DNA of 28,689 nt from a virus: the IMG/VR virus record IMGVR_UViG_3300035158_000908, positions 1 through 28,689 of that record. One strand, written 5' to 3'. The notes under the pieces were generated by a model, which was not told the origin of the DNA, ran no database searches, and saw only the letters and a program-made list of their open reading frames with translations. A program made the translations under genes and the position numbers. Below are positions 1 to 7,540 of this stretch, in pieces (the first letter of the stretch is position 1; every line of letters starts with the position of its first letter).

Positions 1-2025
1 CTTTATTATAGTGATGGATATTCTGGGTATTTTCCACTGACCAGTCGCGGCCAAGCTGCTGGCGGCGGAGGCGGCGGAACTGCTAGTAATTTGCAGCAAG
101 CCTATGATGGTGGTAAAACCATCGCAACCATACCTAATTATCCTGTTCACATTACATCTTCAGATGCCTATGATTCTTATGAATCTATAAGACTAGATGG
201 ATATTTAGGCTTCGATAATGTTCCAGATCATCCGTCTGGGGCAATTGATCGTGGTTTCATTTATGTAAAAGATGATTCTGGTGATACAGAACTGTTCTAC
301 ATGGATGATTCTGCAAGAATAGTTCAAATCACCAAGGACGGCTATATTAACGGAGATCTAGTCCCAATTCAGCAGGATGGTGTTGAAAAGGTTGGAATGC
401 CTCGGGCACTGAATTTTATTGGTGCTGGTGTGTACCAGGTGACTGAAGGCTATGGTGCGGATGCTGGTATAGCGAATATTGAGTTGAATCAGGTGATTAC
501 GGCACCTGGAGTTCAGATAGAGGTCAGCGAGGCGCAGCCAGCATCTGACATTAGCCTCGGCTCATCCTACACGCAGTTCGTCCCGTCTGTGGGGTCGAAA
601 AGCTTCGAAGCCACAGTCTCTGGTTCGTATGTTGTATTGGTGACCTTTCCGATATTCGGAGATACGCTATCGTCTGGAATGTTCAAGCTTGTTTTCGACG
701 AGGGAGAATCCAATGAACAGACAGTTGGCGATGATGACAAGTGGGCCACCAGGCTGACAGCATCATCTTACTCCTGGCTGACTTTCACAGGGACTGTCGA
801 TCTTGATGCCGGGCCGCACACCGTCAAAGTATACGGAAAAGAGGTTAGCGGCAGCGGCATTCAATACCTCGGAACTGGCACCGTTCCAGTTGGAGGGTGC
901 CGGATCATGCTGCTCAATTCATCTGGCTCTGGAGCGGGTGGAGCATTGACAGACACTGCTGTTCTGTCTGGCGACTACGCGATCACAGGGGCATGGGCTG
1001 ACGTGGACAACGGTGGAGGTGACGAGCTTACTGTTACAGTTACTGTAGCACAAGATGAACAGTTACTGTTATCTTTGGTTGGTTGGGTATCTCAAACTTT
1101 AGCAGGAAGCACATTTATTCGTTGGGTGATAGATTCAGATAACTATGCCACTGTAACAGAATCAAACAATGCTGGTTATGGCTCTAATATGAGCCATACT
1201 TGGATATCTCCAGCATTAGACGCTGGATCGCATACTATTAAGATACAAGCATATAGAAGTGCTGCATCTTTGTTAAATGCTGGAGCCAGACTATCTGTTA
1301 CAAGATATCGCGGCGGCCAGGTGCCGATCCGAAACAGCGGCGAGACCATTGTGGACAAGCCAGCGGCTTTCGATTTCATAGCGCCTGGCTTCAGCGTGTC
1401 GAATTCGGGCGGGACGGCGCGCGTCTCTCTGCTTGCCCAGGATGGCTACATGAAGTTGCCAGAGGCAACTACAGACCCGACAGTTAGCTCAACAGATGGC
1501 TATCTATATTCAAAGGATGATGCTGGAGACATAGAGTTGTTCTATATGGATGATTCTAGTAATACAGTACAAATCACTAAAGATGGATATGTTAACAGCC
1601 ATTGCTCTTATGGTGAAATGTATATTTCTTCTTCATCGGCAACTGCAACATCTCAAACTCCTACATATACAAAAGTATTAGGTACATATGCCGATGGATA
1701 TTTATCTGATTTTACACACAGTAATGGCACTCTAACATACACAAGCCCTATAACAAGAATGTTCAGTTTTAATGCACAAATATCTGCCATATCCAGTTCT
1801 GCTGATGTGTTCTATTTTAGGGTAGCAGTAAATGGAACTACTATTGCTAAGAGTGAAGGTAGAAGAAGAATAAGCAGTGTTGCTAACGAAATTGGTAGTA
1901 TAAGTTTGGTATGTATACTTGAGTTAACACAGAATGACGAAATAGAGATATATGTTACAAGAGAAAGTGCTTCAGCTGTTAATGTGACGGCTGAAAAGAT
2001 GTCTATAGTTCTACGTTCTATGTAA
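1..2025 (+). CDS. Tail-fibre-like structural protein (5' end outside window)
   Basis: The frame is open from base 1, so this is the 3' part of a longer gene. The first in-frame ATG is well inside, and a TTG at 91 is not a convincing start. The 674 visible codons begin with a Gly-rich linker (GGGGGGTAS) followed by Gly/Ser/Thr-rich, beta-strand-like modules. Recognisable are two 33-residue copies of a module with the core ELFYMDDS...VQITKDGY, and two looser copies of a module starting VPI and containing AL/AFDFI. The triplet DGY recurs at module junctions. No enzymatic motif was seen. Modular, repetitive, beta-rich proteins of this kind are typical of phage tail fibres, tip or decoration proteins; that role is inferred. 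The G+C content changes abruptly inside the gene (richer at about 480-1010 and 1308-1440), which suggests module exchange. The next gene starts 9 nt after the stop. Confidence 0.6.
   Translation, partial: LYYSDGYSGYFPLTSRGQAAGGGGGGTASNLQQAYDGGKTIATIPNYPVHITSSDAYDSYESIRLDGYLGFDNVPDHPSGAIDRGFIYVKDDSGDTELFYMDDSARIVQITKDGYINGDLVPIQQDGVEKVGMPRALNFIGAGVYQVTEGYGADAGIANIELNQVITAPGVQIEVSEAQPASDISLGSSYTQFVPSVGSKSFEATVSGSYVVLVTFPIFGDTLSSGMFKLVFDEGESNEQTVGDDDKWATRLTASSYSWLTFTGTVDLDAGPHTVKVYGKEVSGSGIQYLGTGTVPVGGCRIMLLNSSGSGAGGALTDTAVLSGDYAITGAWADVDNGGGDELTVTVTVAQDEQLLLSLVGWVSQTLAGSTFIRWVIDSDNYATVTESNNAGYGSNMSHTWISPALDAGSHTIKIQAYRSAASLLNAGARLSVTRYRGGQVPIRNSGETIVDKPAAFDFIAPGFSVSNSGGTARVSLLAQDGYMKLPEATTDPTVSSTDGYLYSKDDAGDIELFYMDDSSNTVQITKDGYVNSHCSYGEMYISSSSATATSQTPTYTKVLGTYADGYLSDFTHSNGTLTYTSPITRMFSFNAQISAISSSADVFYFRVAVNGTTIAKSEGRRRISSVANEIGSISLVCILELTQNDEIEIYVTRESASAVNVTAEKMSIVLRSM
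253..351 (+). repeat. 33-codon tail module, copy 1
   Basis: Encodes a 33-residue module beginning GFIYVKDDSG and ending KDGYIN. It matches the copy at 1498-1596 at 24 of 33 residues by hand alignment, with no gaps. The DNA is clearly related but diverged mostly at third positions, so the duplication is old or maintained by protein-level selection. Confidence 0.85.
1498..1596 (+). repeat. 33-codon tail module, copy 2
   Basis: Encodes a module beginning GYLYSKDDAG and ending KDGYVN, the same length as the copy at 253-351 and identical at 24 of 33 positions. The shared core is ELFYMDDS followed after three residues by VQITKDGY. Confidence 0.85.
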
Positions 2026-2034
2026 AGGTTTAAA

Positions 2035-3150
2035 ATGATATATTTAGATCATCATGCTACAACTCCAATAGACCCAAGAGTTCTAGAAGCTATGATGCCG
2101 TATTTGAAGGGAATGTACGGGAATCCATCTAGTAGAACACATAAGTTTGGCTGGGATGCAGAAGATGCTATAGAGACTGCAAGAAATTCTGTAGCGAGTT
2201 TGATAAATTGTGATTCACATCAAATTATTTTTACAAGTGGAGCCACAGAGTCAAATAATACCATCCTAAAACAAAAAAGATTTAAATCTATAATCACGAG
2301 CTTAATAGAACATAGTTCTATAATTGATACATGCAAGTATCTTAAAGACGAAAGACACCTTGCCTTTTTACGCCCAAATTCCAATAATGTGATAGACGTA
2401 GATCATCTAAAAACATTACCCCAGCCAGATCTTATTTCCCTAATGTTAGTGAATAATGAGACTGGTACAATTCAAGATGTCGCAAGAATAGGTAATGTTT
2501 TGAAAGAACCTGATACTCTACTACATTCAGATATGGCACAGGCGGCGGGGAAAATTTCCATCGATGTCGAAAAATTAAATGTCGACTTTGCATCGCTTTC
2601 GGCACATAAAATCTATGGTCCCAAGGGCGTTGGAGCCTTATATATTAGAGAGTTTAGTTCATTGGAGCCACTTATACATGGTGGTAAACAGGAATATGGG
2701 AAAAGAGCGGGAACTCTTAATGTTCCAGCGATTGTGGGGTTTGGTAAGGCTTGCGAAATTGCTAATGATGAGTTAAGTTATATAAGAAAAAAGCTTTACG
2801 AAAATGCAGAGTGTCTATACGAAAAGTTGGTCATGCATTTGCCAGGCATAAAACACCATGATTTTTATCCGCAAGTTCCAGGGACGTTACATATTTCTCT
2901 TCCATGTGATGATATGACTCATTTACTGGGAATACTTAGTAATGATGTTGCAATATCTATGGCAAGTGCGTGCATGTCTATCAATAATGAGCCATCAAGA
3001 GTGTTGAAGGCAGTAGGAATGCCAGATGAAGAATCTAAGAGGTCAGTAAGAATCTGCGTAGGAAAATATAATACATTTGATGAACTGCAGAAAGCCGCAG
3101 ACTTTATAATAAAAGCAATTCATGTCGTTAACATGGAGGTTAAAAAATGA
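2035..3150 (+). CDS. Cysteine desulfurase (NifS/IscS family)
   Basis: A 371-aa, full-length, PLP-dependent aminotransferase class V enzyme. The family converts L-cysteine to alanine and passes the sulfur, as a Cys persulfide, to acceptors for Fe-S clusters, thiolated tRNA or DNA phosphorothioation. Visible signatures in order are YLDHHATTP at the N-terminus, GNPSS, FTSGATESNN, the LVNNETGT motif, HSDMAQAAGK, the PLP-lysine motif SAHKIYGPKG (Lys192), GTLNVP, and the catalytic-loop Cys in ASACMS (Cys313), followed by RICVGKYNT. All key residues appear present, so it is probably active. It lies between a tail gene and envelope-type small proteins and overlaps the next gene by 4 nt (ATGA). No scaffold (IscU), tRNA thiolase or dnd partner is visible, so the sulfur acceptor is unknown. 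The family call is firm; the physiological role is not. Confidence 0.93.
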   Translation: MIYLDHHATTPIDPRVLEAMMPYLKGMYGNPSSRTHKFGWDAEDAIETARNSVASLINCDSHQIIFTSGATESNNTILKQKRFKSIITSLIEHSSIIDTCKYLKDERHLAFLRPNSNNVIDVDHLKTLPQPDLISLMLVNNETGTIQDVARIGNVLKEPDTLLHSDMAQAAGKISIDVEKLNVDFASLSAHKIYGPKGVGALYIREFSSLEPLIHGGKQEYGKRAGTLNVPAIVGFGKACEIANDELSYIRKKLYENAECLYEKLVMHLPGIKHHDFYPQVPGTLHISLPCDDMTHLLGILSNDVAISMASACMSINNEPSRVLKAVGMPDEESKRSVRICVGKYNTFDELQKAADFIIKAIHVVNMEVKK

Positions 3151-3539
3151 GAAAGATATTTGTCGTTCTAGGGTTGTTGGTCGCTGTCCTGTGTGCTGGT
3201 TGTGCAACTAGTAAGCCCGCTTTTCATTCGAAAATGCCAGCTGATTCTGTTTATGTTGACCCTCATAACTCTTGGGCCAATCAGTGTCCTGTAAAGAGTT
3301 TTCCATCTTATGGAAAATGTGATTCTCCTTGGAGAAGTATTACTGTTAGAGTAGTTAATAACAAGTATAGAGATGTTAGGGTAACCGTCAAGTGTCATTT
3401 TCTACCAGGAGAAATAGAGTTTGGTAGGCAAACAAAGGTTGTTAAGAAGCGCGACGACGCCACCTTTTTAGTTTGGGGCACGGCTAGAACAACTCCAGAT
3501 TCAGAAACAGTACGTTGTAAAATTAGCGATGTGAGGTGA
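3147..3539 (+). CDS. Small putative lipoprotein
   Basis: A 130-aa protein with a classic N-terminal export signal: MRK, then a hydrophobic run (IFVVLGLLVAVL), then CAGC. This resembles a signal peptidase II lipobox, with lipidation expected at the second Cys, although the residue at -3 is Cys rather than the usual Leu. The mature part is short and has a likely beta-sandwich stretch (ITVRVVNNKYRDVRVTVKC), reminiscent of small Ig-like periplasmic lipoproteins. I do not recognise the family. The start overlaps the desulfurase stop as ATGA, so the two are probably co-translated. Phage lipoproteins of this size can act in superinfection exclusion or lysis. Neither role can be shown here. Confidence 0.6.
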   Translation: MRKIFVVLGLLVAVLCAGCATSKPAFHSKMPADSVYVDPHNSWANQCPVKSFPSYGKCDSPWRSITVRVVNNKYRDVRVTVKCHFLPGEIEFGRQTKVVKKRDDATFLVWGTARTTPDSETVRCKISDVR

Positions 3540-3548
3540 CCCACAATT

Positions 3549-4079
3549 ATGGGAACAGTCGAAATCATTATCATCATAGCTGCCTTGCTCGGCATTGCCG
3601 GAGTTGGCACTTATCTTCTAATTAGGCACTTTAAGAAAAAGAAGGAAGAGGAAGAGAAGTACGACTTTACGACCAAGTACGGTATTAGGGTTATGTTAAG
3701 TCCGCAAACAAAAGGAATTTCGGTTGATGTTTTCGATATGTGGTCAGATAGTGTAGTTGATTTTTGGCACGAAAAGAAGGGCTGGAGCAAGGAGAAATGC
3801 TATAAGAGACTTGCAAAAACAGAAATAGAAATATATGATAAAGAATATCTTGAAAGGGCAGGGTGGAAGGTGAACGGAATTATGTGGCCCAGCTCTTTTC
3901 TTATAGAAATGGCTAGTTTTCCCAAAGGTACAGAGCAAGCATCTGTAAAAAGAATAGCGTCTTTATTTAGACATGAAGTAAGTCATATTATAGCAGGATA
4001 TGTCGGGAATCTTGAAGCTGGCCCCAATGGGGGTGAATATCATCATAAGTTATTCGCAGAGGTTGGCTTGGGAGCATAA
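3549..4079 (+). CDS. Membrane-anchored putative zinc metallopeptidase (HExxH)
   Basis: A 176-aa protein. Residues about 4-26 form one hydrophobic segment (VEIIIIIAALLGIAGVGTYLL), followed by a basic/acidic stop-transfer stretch (RHFKKKKEEEEK), so an N-out, C-in anchor is likely. Near the C-terminus is RHEVSHII (HEVSH at residues 142-146), the zincin HExxH signature, followed about 20 residues later by GGEYHHKLFAEVG, which could supply the third zinc ligand. The protein ends shortly after. The family is not recognised beyond zincin-like. A Shine-Dalgarno-like GAGGTG precedes the ATG. It follows the lipoprotein gene by 9 nt, which suggests an envelope-directed pair. Proteolysis of an envelope or virion protein is an inference from the motif. 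Confidence 0.6.
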   Translation: MGTVEIIIIIAALLGIAGVGTYLLIRHFKKKKEEEEKYDFTTKYGIRVMLSPQTKGISVDVFDMWSDSVVDFWHEKKGWSKEKCYKRLAKTEIEIYDKEYLERAGWKVNGIMWPSSFLIEMASFPKGTEQASVKRIASLFRHEVSHIIAGYVGNLEAGPNGGEYHHKLFAEVGLGA

Positions 4080-4092
4080 AAGATAAGGAACC

Positions 4093-4818
4093 ATGGCAAG
4101 AAAAAAGAAAGCTCCACTTACAAAAAAGCAATTAGATATTTTATATGATTGCTGGAAAGAAGGAACTAATACAAAAGAGAGACTTGTGCTAATAGAAGAG
4201 CGCATGCCAAAAGTGCCCACACTGACTGCTCTTAAAATAATGCGCCGTATGGCCAAAACTGATAGTAAGTGGCTCCGATGGGCAACAAGACAGAAAAACT
4301 TAAAAGAAAAAGAAAAACTAGAAAAACAAAAGGAAAGAGAAAGAAAAAAGAAAGAGCGTGAGCAAAGAAGAAAAGAGCGTGAACAACGAAAGGAAGAAAG
4401 AAGAAAAAAGCAGCTTCACAAAAATGAAAGGGAATATATCTCTAAAAATATAGATCCCTCTCTATCAAAAGAGCTGGAAGATCATATTCCTACAGAATTC
4501 TTTTTCTGTCCAGCTATCCATCAATATGTAACTAACATATCATGCATTTTCAGGATTTTCGGTGAGGATTTCTCATTCGGCAGTTCCTGTGATAAGTGTA
4601 AGCGGATGGATAAATATATTCCAATACTTAAGGAGTTCATCGATGGAAGATCGTCCAAGAACACTAAAAGACAAAGACCTAAAAGAAATACGGCCAGCAA
4701 AGGGCGGAGTAAAACTAAAACCAAAAAATCCGCGTCCGCCAAAACCAAAACAGCAACAAGAAAGGCGAGTGGTTCAGGGCGTACAGCCACCTCCAGACGT
4801 GCCACTAGAAAACCTTGA
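4093..4818 (+). CDS. Charged coiled-coil protein with zinc motif and basic tail, unknown function
   Basis: A 241-aa protein with three parts. Residues 1-70 include a possible helix-turn-helix-like region (KKQLDILYDCW ... ALKIMRRMAK). Residues about 72-115 are an uninterrupted run of Lys, Arg and Glu, likely a long single or coiled-coil helix. Residues about 135-175 carry four Cys (FFCP, ISCIF, SSCDKC) that could bind zinc. The last 50 or so residues are Lys/Arg/Ser/Thr/Ala-rich, like a histone H1 tail, and this tail is encoded where another gene (start 4643) overlaps in the +1 frame. AAGGA precedes the ATG. The composition suggests nucleic-acid binding. I do not recognise the family. The basic tail may be partly a by-product of the overlap. 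Confidence 0.6.
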   Translation: MARKKKAPLTKKQLDILYDCWKEGTNTKERLVLIEERMPKVPTLTALKIMRRMAKTDSKWLRWATRQKNLKEKEKLEKQKERERKKKEREQRRKEREQRKEERRKKQLHKNEREYISKNIDPSLSKELEDHIPTEFFFCPAIHQYVTNISCIFRIFGEDFSFGSSCDKCKRMDKYIPILKEFIDGRSSKNTKRQRPKRNTASKGRSKTKTKKSASAKTKTATRKASGSGRTATSRRATRKP

Positions 4819-5248
4819 GCCGCCGACAGAAGAAGCGGCTAGGATGATTTCTCAAATTAATGAGGCTAAAAAGAATTTAATAGAGTCTATGCGAGGGTTT
4901 AGTCGTTTGTTAAATGATTCAAAATTGCCAGAAAATAGATCAGAAAGAGAGAAGCAGGAAGAAACACTAATCATTAACGAACTTATACGCTCGGCTCAAA
5001 CAGTAGAGCGTTTAGAGCCAGGTGAAGGTATGATGAGTTTATGTGTATTTGCCACTAGACTTTCCCTATCGCTACGAAATGCAGGAAATAAATTAGCACA
5101 TAAGAACCATTTGCTTGAAAGGCGTATTGAACAATTGGAGAAAGAAGCAGGCGTTGAGCCAATATTAGAAGATCCAAAAGCCAAAGAAAAGCAACTACTT
5201 CTTGAGCAAGCAGAAAAACTAGGCTTAAAAATAAATATTGAGGATTAA
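4643..5248 (+). CDS. Proline-rich/helical protein of unknown function, overlaps upstream gene by 176 nt
   Basis: I place the start at ATG 4643 because AAGGAG (4630-4635) sits 7 nt upstream. The frame is open back to an ATG at 4562, but that start lacks such a site. The product is 201 aa. The first 60 residues are Pro/Lys/Gln-rich and probably disordered (KNPRPPKPKQQQ, QPPPDVPLE). The rest is helical, with MISQINEAKKNLIESM and a C-terminal coiled-coil-like stretch (LLERRIEQLEKEAG). The first 176 nt are also coding in the upstream gene's frame. The function is unknown. A 1-nt gap separates its stop from the next gene's ATG context, so translation is probably coupled. Confidence 0.65.
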   Translation: MEDRPRTLKDKDLKEIRPAKGGVKLKPKNPRPPKPKQQQERRVVQGVQPPPDVPLENLEPPTEEAARMISQINEAKKNLIESMRGFSRLLNDSKLPENRSEREKQEETLIINELIRSAQTVERLEPGEGMMSLCVFATRLSLSLRNAGNKLAHKNHLLERRIEQLEKEAGVEPILEDPKAKEKQLLLEQAEKLGLKINIED

Positions 5249-5249
5249 G

Positions 5250-5447
5250 ATGGCTAAAAAATCACAGGTGTATGATGAGGTCATCTCTCGTATAATGGTG
5301 GAATTGGACGCTGAACAGGCAGAATATCAAAAGTTATACTACAATTGTAATGGCAGAACAGATATTATGGCCAAATTCCAACACCAACGGATGATTAAGT
5401 TGTGTGAGAAAATAAGAAAAGAAATAATGCTTGCAGAAAGGAAGTAA
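5250..5447 (+). CDS. Small helical protein, unknown function
   Basis: A 65-aa protein starting at ATG 5250 (MAKKSQVYDE), with GAGGAT just upstream. A TTG at 5238 in the same frame is less likely because it lies inside the preceding gene and before its stop. The product is mainly helical and charged, with no recognised domain. Its stop overlaps the FtsK-like gene's start as TAATG, which suggests translational coupling with the motor gene. Confidence 0.6.
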   Translation: MAKKSQVYDEVISRIMVELDAEQAEYQKLYYNCNGRTDIMAKFQHQRMIKLCEKIRKEIMLAERK

Positions 5448-7540
5448 TGAATAAAGTTAATGCAACGAAAGCCTTGGAAAAACTTTTTGAGCATCACAAA
5501 ATTAAGGCAAATGTTAAGCGATGTATACAGGAAGGCAACTTTCTAGTTTTTGACATAGTGTTAAAGCCAGGGGGCACGGTTAATAAGCTGGAGAAATTTT
5601 CGAAGGAAATTGCACTATTTTTAAAAGCACTGTCTGAACCGCTAATTTACACCGTAACAAAACAGGGTATTATTCGTATGGAGATTACGGTCTCTGAGGC
5701 GGTCAATGTGTGTTTTGAAGATGTTATCACTTCTGACACTTTCGAATCTTCTTCAGCAAATCTGCCGCTGGCACTTGGCAAAACTAGAGATGGAACTCCC
5801 CTTGTAGCAGACTTATCTACTATGCCTCACTTATTGGTGGGGGGCACAACTGGATGTCACGCAAGAGGAACAAAAATATTAATGTACGATGGCACTACTA
5901 AAAAAATTGAAAACATCAAAAAGAATGATATATTGATGGGACCAAATAGTATGCCAAGAAAGGTTTTAAGATTGTTTCGTGGTAGGGAAAAAATGTTTAA
6001 GATAATCCCTATAAAAGGAGACCCCTTTGTAGTTAATGGTAGTCATATACTATCACTTATGAAAACCAACCGTATATCTTCAGAACCTAGAAAAATAATT
6101 AATATATCTGTAAACGAGTACGTTGCTAAATCAAAAAATTTTAAACATATGTACAAATTGTACCGCTGTCCAGTTAAAAAATTTGGTAACGAAGCTTCAG
6201 TTAAAGAGCCTTATTTTGTAGGTGTTTTGTTGGGGGACGGGTCATTAAAAAATCAGTTATCAATTACGACACTAGACAGTGTAATTGTAAAAGAATGTGA
6301 TAAAAGTGCCCGTCTTTTTAATTCAGTGGTAAAAAAATGTGACGATTATGTTTACCACCTTTGTATGAATCGAAAAGGTAAGGGTTTTCAATGTAAAAGT
6401 GAACTAAGAAAGTTTTTGGAAGAAATAGGTATTTATGGGACAACATGTGGTGATAAGTTTATTCCACATATGTATAAAACCGCTTCTTGGGAGGATAGGT
6501 TGGAGATCTTGGCCGGCCTAATAGACACAGATGGTAGTTATGATGGTGGTGGCTTTGATTTTGTTTCAAAATCGGAAAGTCTGGCAAATGATGTTGTTTT
6601 TATAGCGAGAAGCTTAGGGCTTGCCTCCTATGTAAAAGAAACTTGGAAAGCAGCGACTAATGGAAAAACTCAAATTAAGCAGAAATACTATCGTGTTTAT
6701 ATTTCAGGTGATTGTTCTATAGTTCCTTGTAGAATTAGCAGAAAACAAGTATCAAAAAGGAAGCAGGTTAAAAATGTACTAAAAACTGGATTTTCTGTAA
6801 AACCGCTGGAAGAGGATGATTTTTATGGGGTAGAGGTCTCTGACGACAATCTGTATTTAATGGGAGATTTCACAGCAACTCATAATTCTGGAAAATCTAT
6901 AATGCTACAAACGATCATTAATAGTTTACTAATTAATGAAAAACAGTTTATAAATTTCGCACTAATTGACCCCAAACGAGTTGAGTTCTCATATTATAGT
7001 TCTCTTTCTCAACTTTATGGACCCGTATCAAGAGATGTTACTGGTGCGATGAACTTACTAGAGAGTTTGGTAGCAGAAATGGAAAATAGGTTTTCTAGGC
7101 TTGAAAGATCTGGTGCTAGAGATATAAATACATATAAAGGCAAAATGCCGTATATTGTAGTGGTGATAGATGAGCTTGCAGATTTAATGATGGTGTCCAA
7201 AAAAGTGACACAGGATTATATATGTCGATTGGCTCAAAAGTCAAGAGCTTGTGGAATTCATCTCGTAATCGCCACTCAGAGACCTTCAGTAGACGTGGTA
7301 ACAGGGCTTATTAAGGCAAACTTTCCTGCCAGGTTGAGCTGTCAAGTCAGTTCTGCGATTGATAGTAGAATTTTATTAGATAGAAATGGTGCGGAGCGTC
7401 TTTCTGGAAAAGGAGACGCTATTATTAATTGTAGTGAACATAACTTTGCTAGATTTAAGGGGTCATTTATATCCGAAAGGGATATAACTCTTAATGTTAA
7501 GAATAAGAAATCTTGGTGGAGTAGAATATGGAATTCTTAG
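5447..7540 (+). CDS. FtsK/SpoIIIE-type DNA translocase ATPase, interrupted by an intein
   Basis: The 697-aa precursor splits into a 353-aa ATPase and a 344-aa intein. The host part reads like the FtsK motor core: GKTRDGTPLVADLSTMPHLL, then the P-loop GTTG//SGKS (interrupted by the intein), ALIDPKRVEFS, Walker B VVVIDELADLMM, the sensor-like stretch HLVIATQRPSVDVVTG, and RILLDRNGAERLSGKGD. It has about 100 N-terminal residues before the motor and lacks the FtsK membrane domain and the gamma DNA-reading domain. It should therefore be a soluble, minimal dsDNA pump. A role in genome packaging, segregation or DNA clearing in the infected cell is inference. It starts in a TAATG overlap and overlaps the following CHC2 gene by 13 nt. 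Without splicing the ATPase should be inactive. Confidence 0.92.
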   Translation: MNKVNATKALEKLFEHHKIKANVKRCIQEGNFLVFDIVLKPGGTVNKLEKFSKEIALFLKALSEPLIYTVTKQGIIRMEITVSEAVNVCFEDVITSDTFESSSANLPLALGKTRDGTPLVADLSTMPHLLVGGTTGCHARGTKILMYDGTTKKIENIKKNDILMGPNSMPRKVLRLFRGREKMFKIIPIKGDPFVVNGSHILSLMKTNRISSEPRKIINISVNEYVAKSKNFKHMYKLYRCPVKKFGNEASVKEPYFVGVLLGDGSLKNQLSITTLDSVIVKECDKSARLFNSVVKKCDDYVYHLCMNRKGKGFQCKSELRKFLEEIGIYGTTCGDKFIPHMYKTASWEDRLEILAGLIDTDGSYDGGGFDFVSKSESLANDVVFIARSLGLASYVKETWKAATNGKTQIKQKYYRVYISGDCSIVPCRISRKQVSKRKQVKNVLKTGFSVKPLEEDDFYGVEVSDDNLYLMGDFTATHNSGKSIMLQTIINSLLINEKQFINFALIDPKRVEFSYYSSLSQLYGPVSRDVTGAMNLLESLVAEMENRFSRLERSGARDINTYKGKMPYIVVVIDELADLMMVSKKVTQDYICRLAQKSRACGIHLVIATQRPSVDVVTGLIKANFPARLSCQVSSAIDSRILLDRNGAERLSGKGDAIINCSEHNFARFKGSFISERDITLNVKNKKSWWSRIWNS
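5855..6886 (+). mobile_element. Intein with LAGLIDADG endonuclease in the FtsK P-loop
   Basis: Residues 137-480 of the precursor (344 aa). The N-terminal splice block starts with Cys (CHARGTKILMYDG). Block B is a variant, NGSHILSL. Two LAGLIDADG helices are visible (FVGVLLGDG and ILAGLIDTDG), so a homing endonuclease domain is present and looks intact. The C-terminal block is VEVSDDNLYLMGDFTATHN, ending His-Asn, with Ser as the +1 extein residue. Excision restores GTTGSGKS exactly, which fixes both boundaries. Cys1, the penultimate His and Asn, and Ser+1 are the standard class 1 set, so splicing is expected. The insertion point is the most conserved spot of the host protein, as is usual for inteins. 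Confidence 0.95.

Noticed and set aside
2035-3150. DndA (phosphorothioation) identity for the cysteine desulfurase
   Set aside because: No DndB-E partners in the window, and the sequence alone does not separate DndA from IscS.
4562-4642. Extension of the gene at 4643 to the ATG at 4562
   Set aside because: The upstream ATG lacks a ribosome site, while AAGGAG stands 7 nt before 4643.
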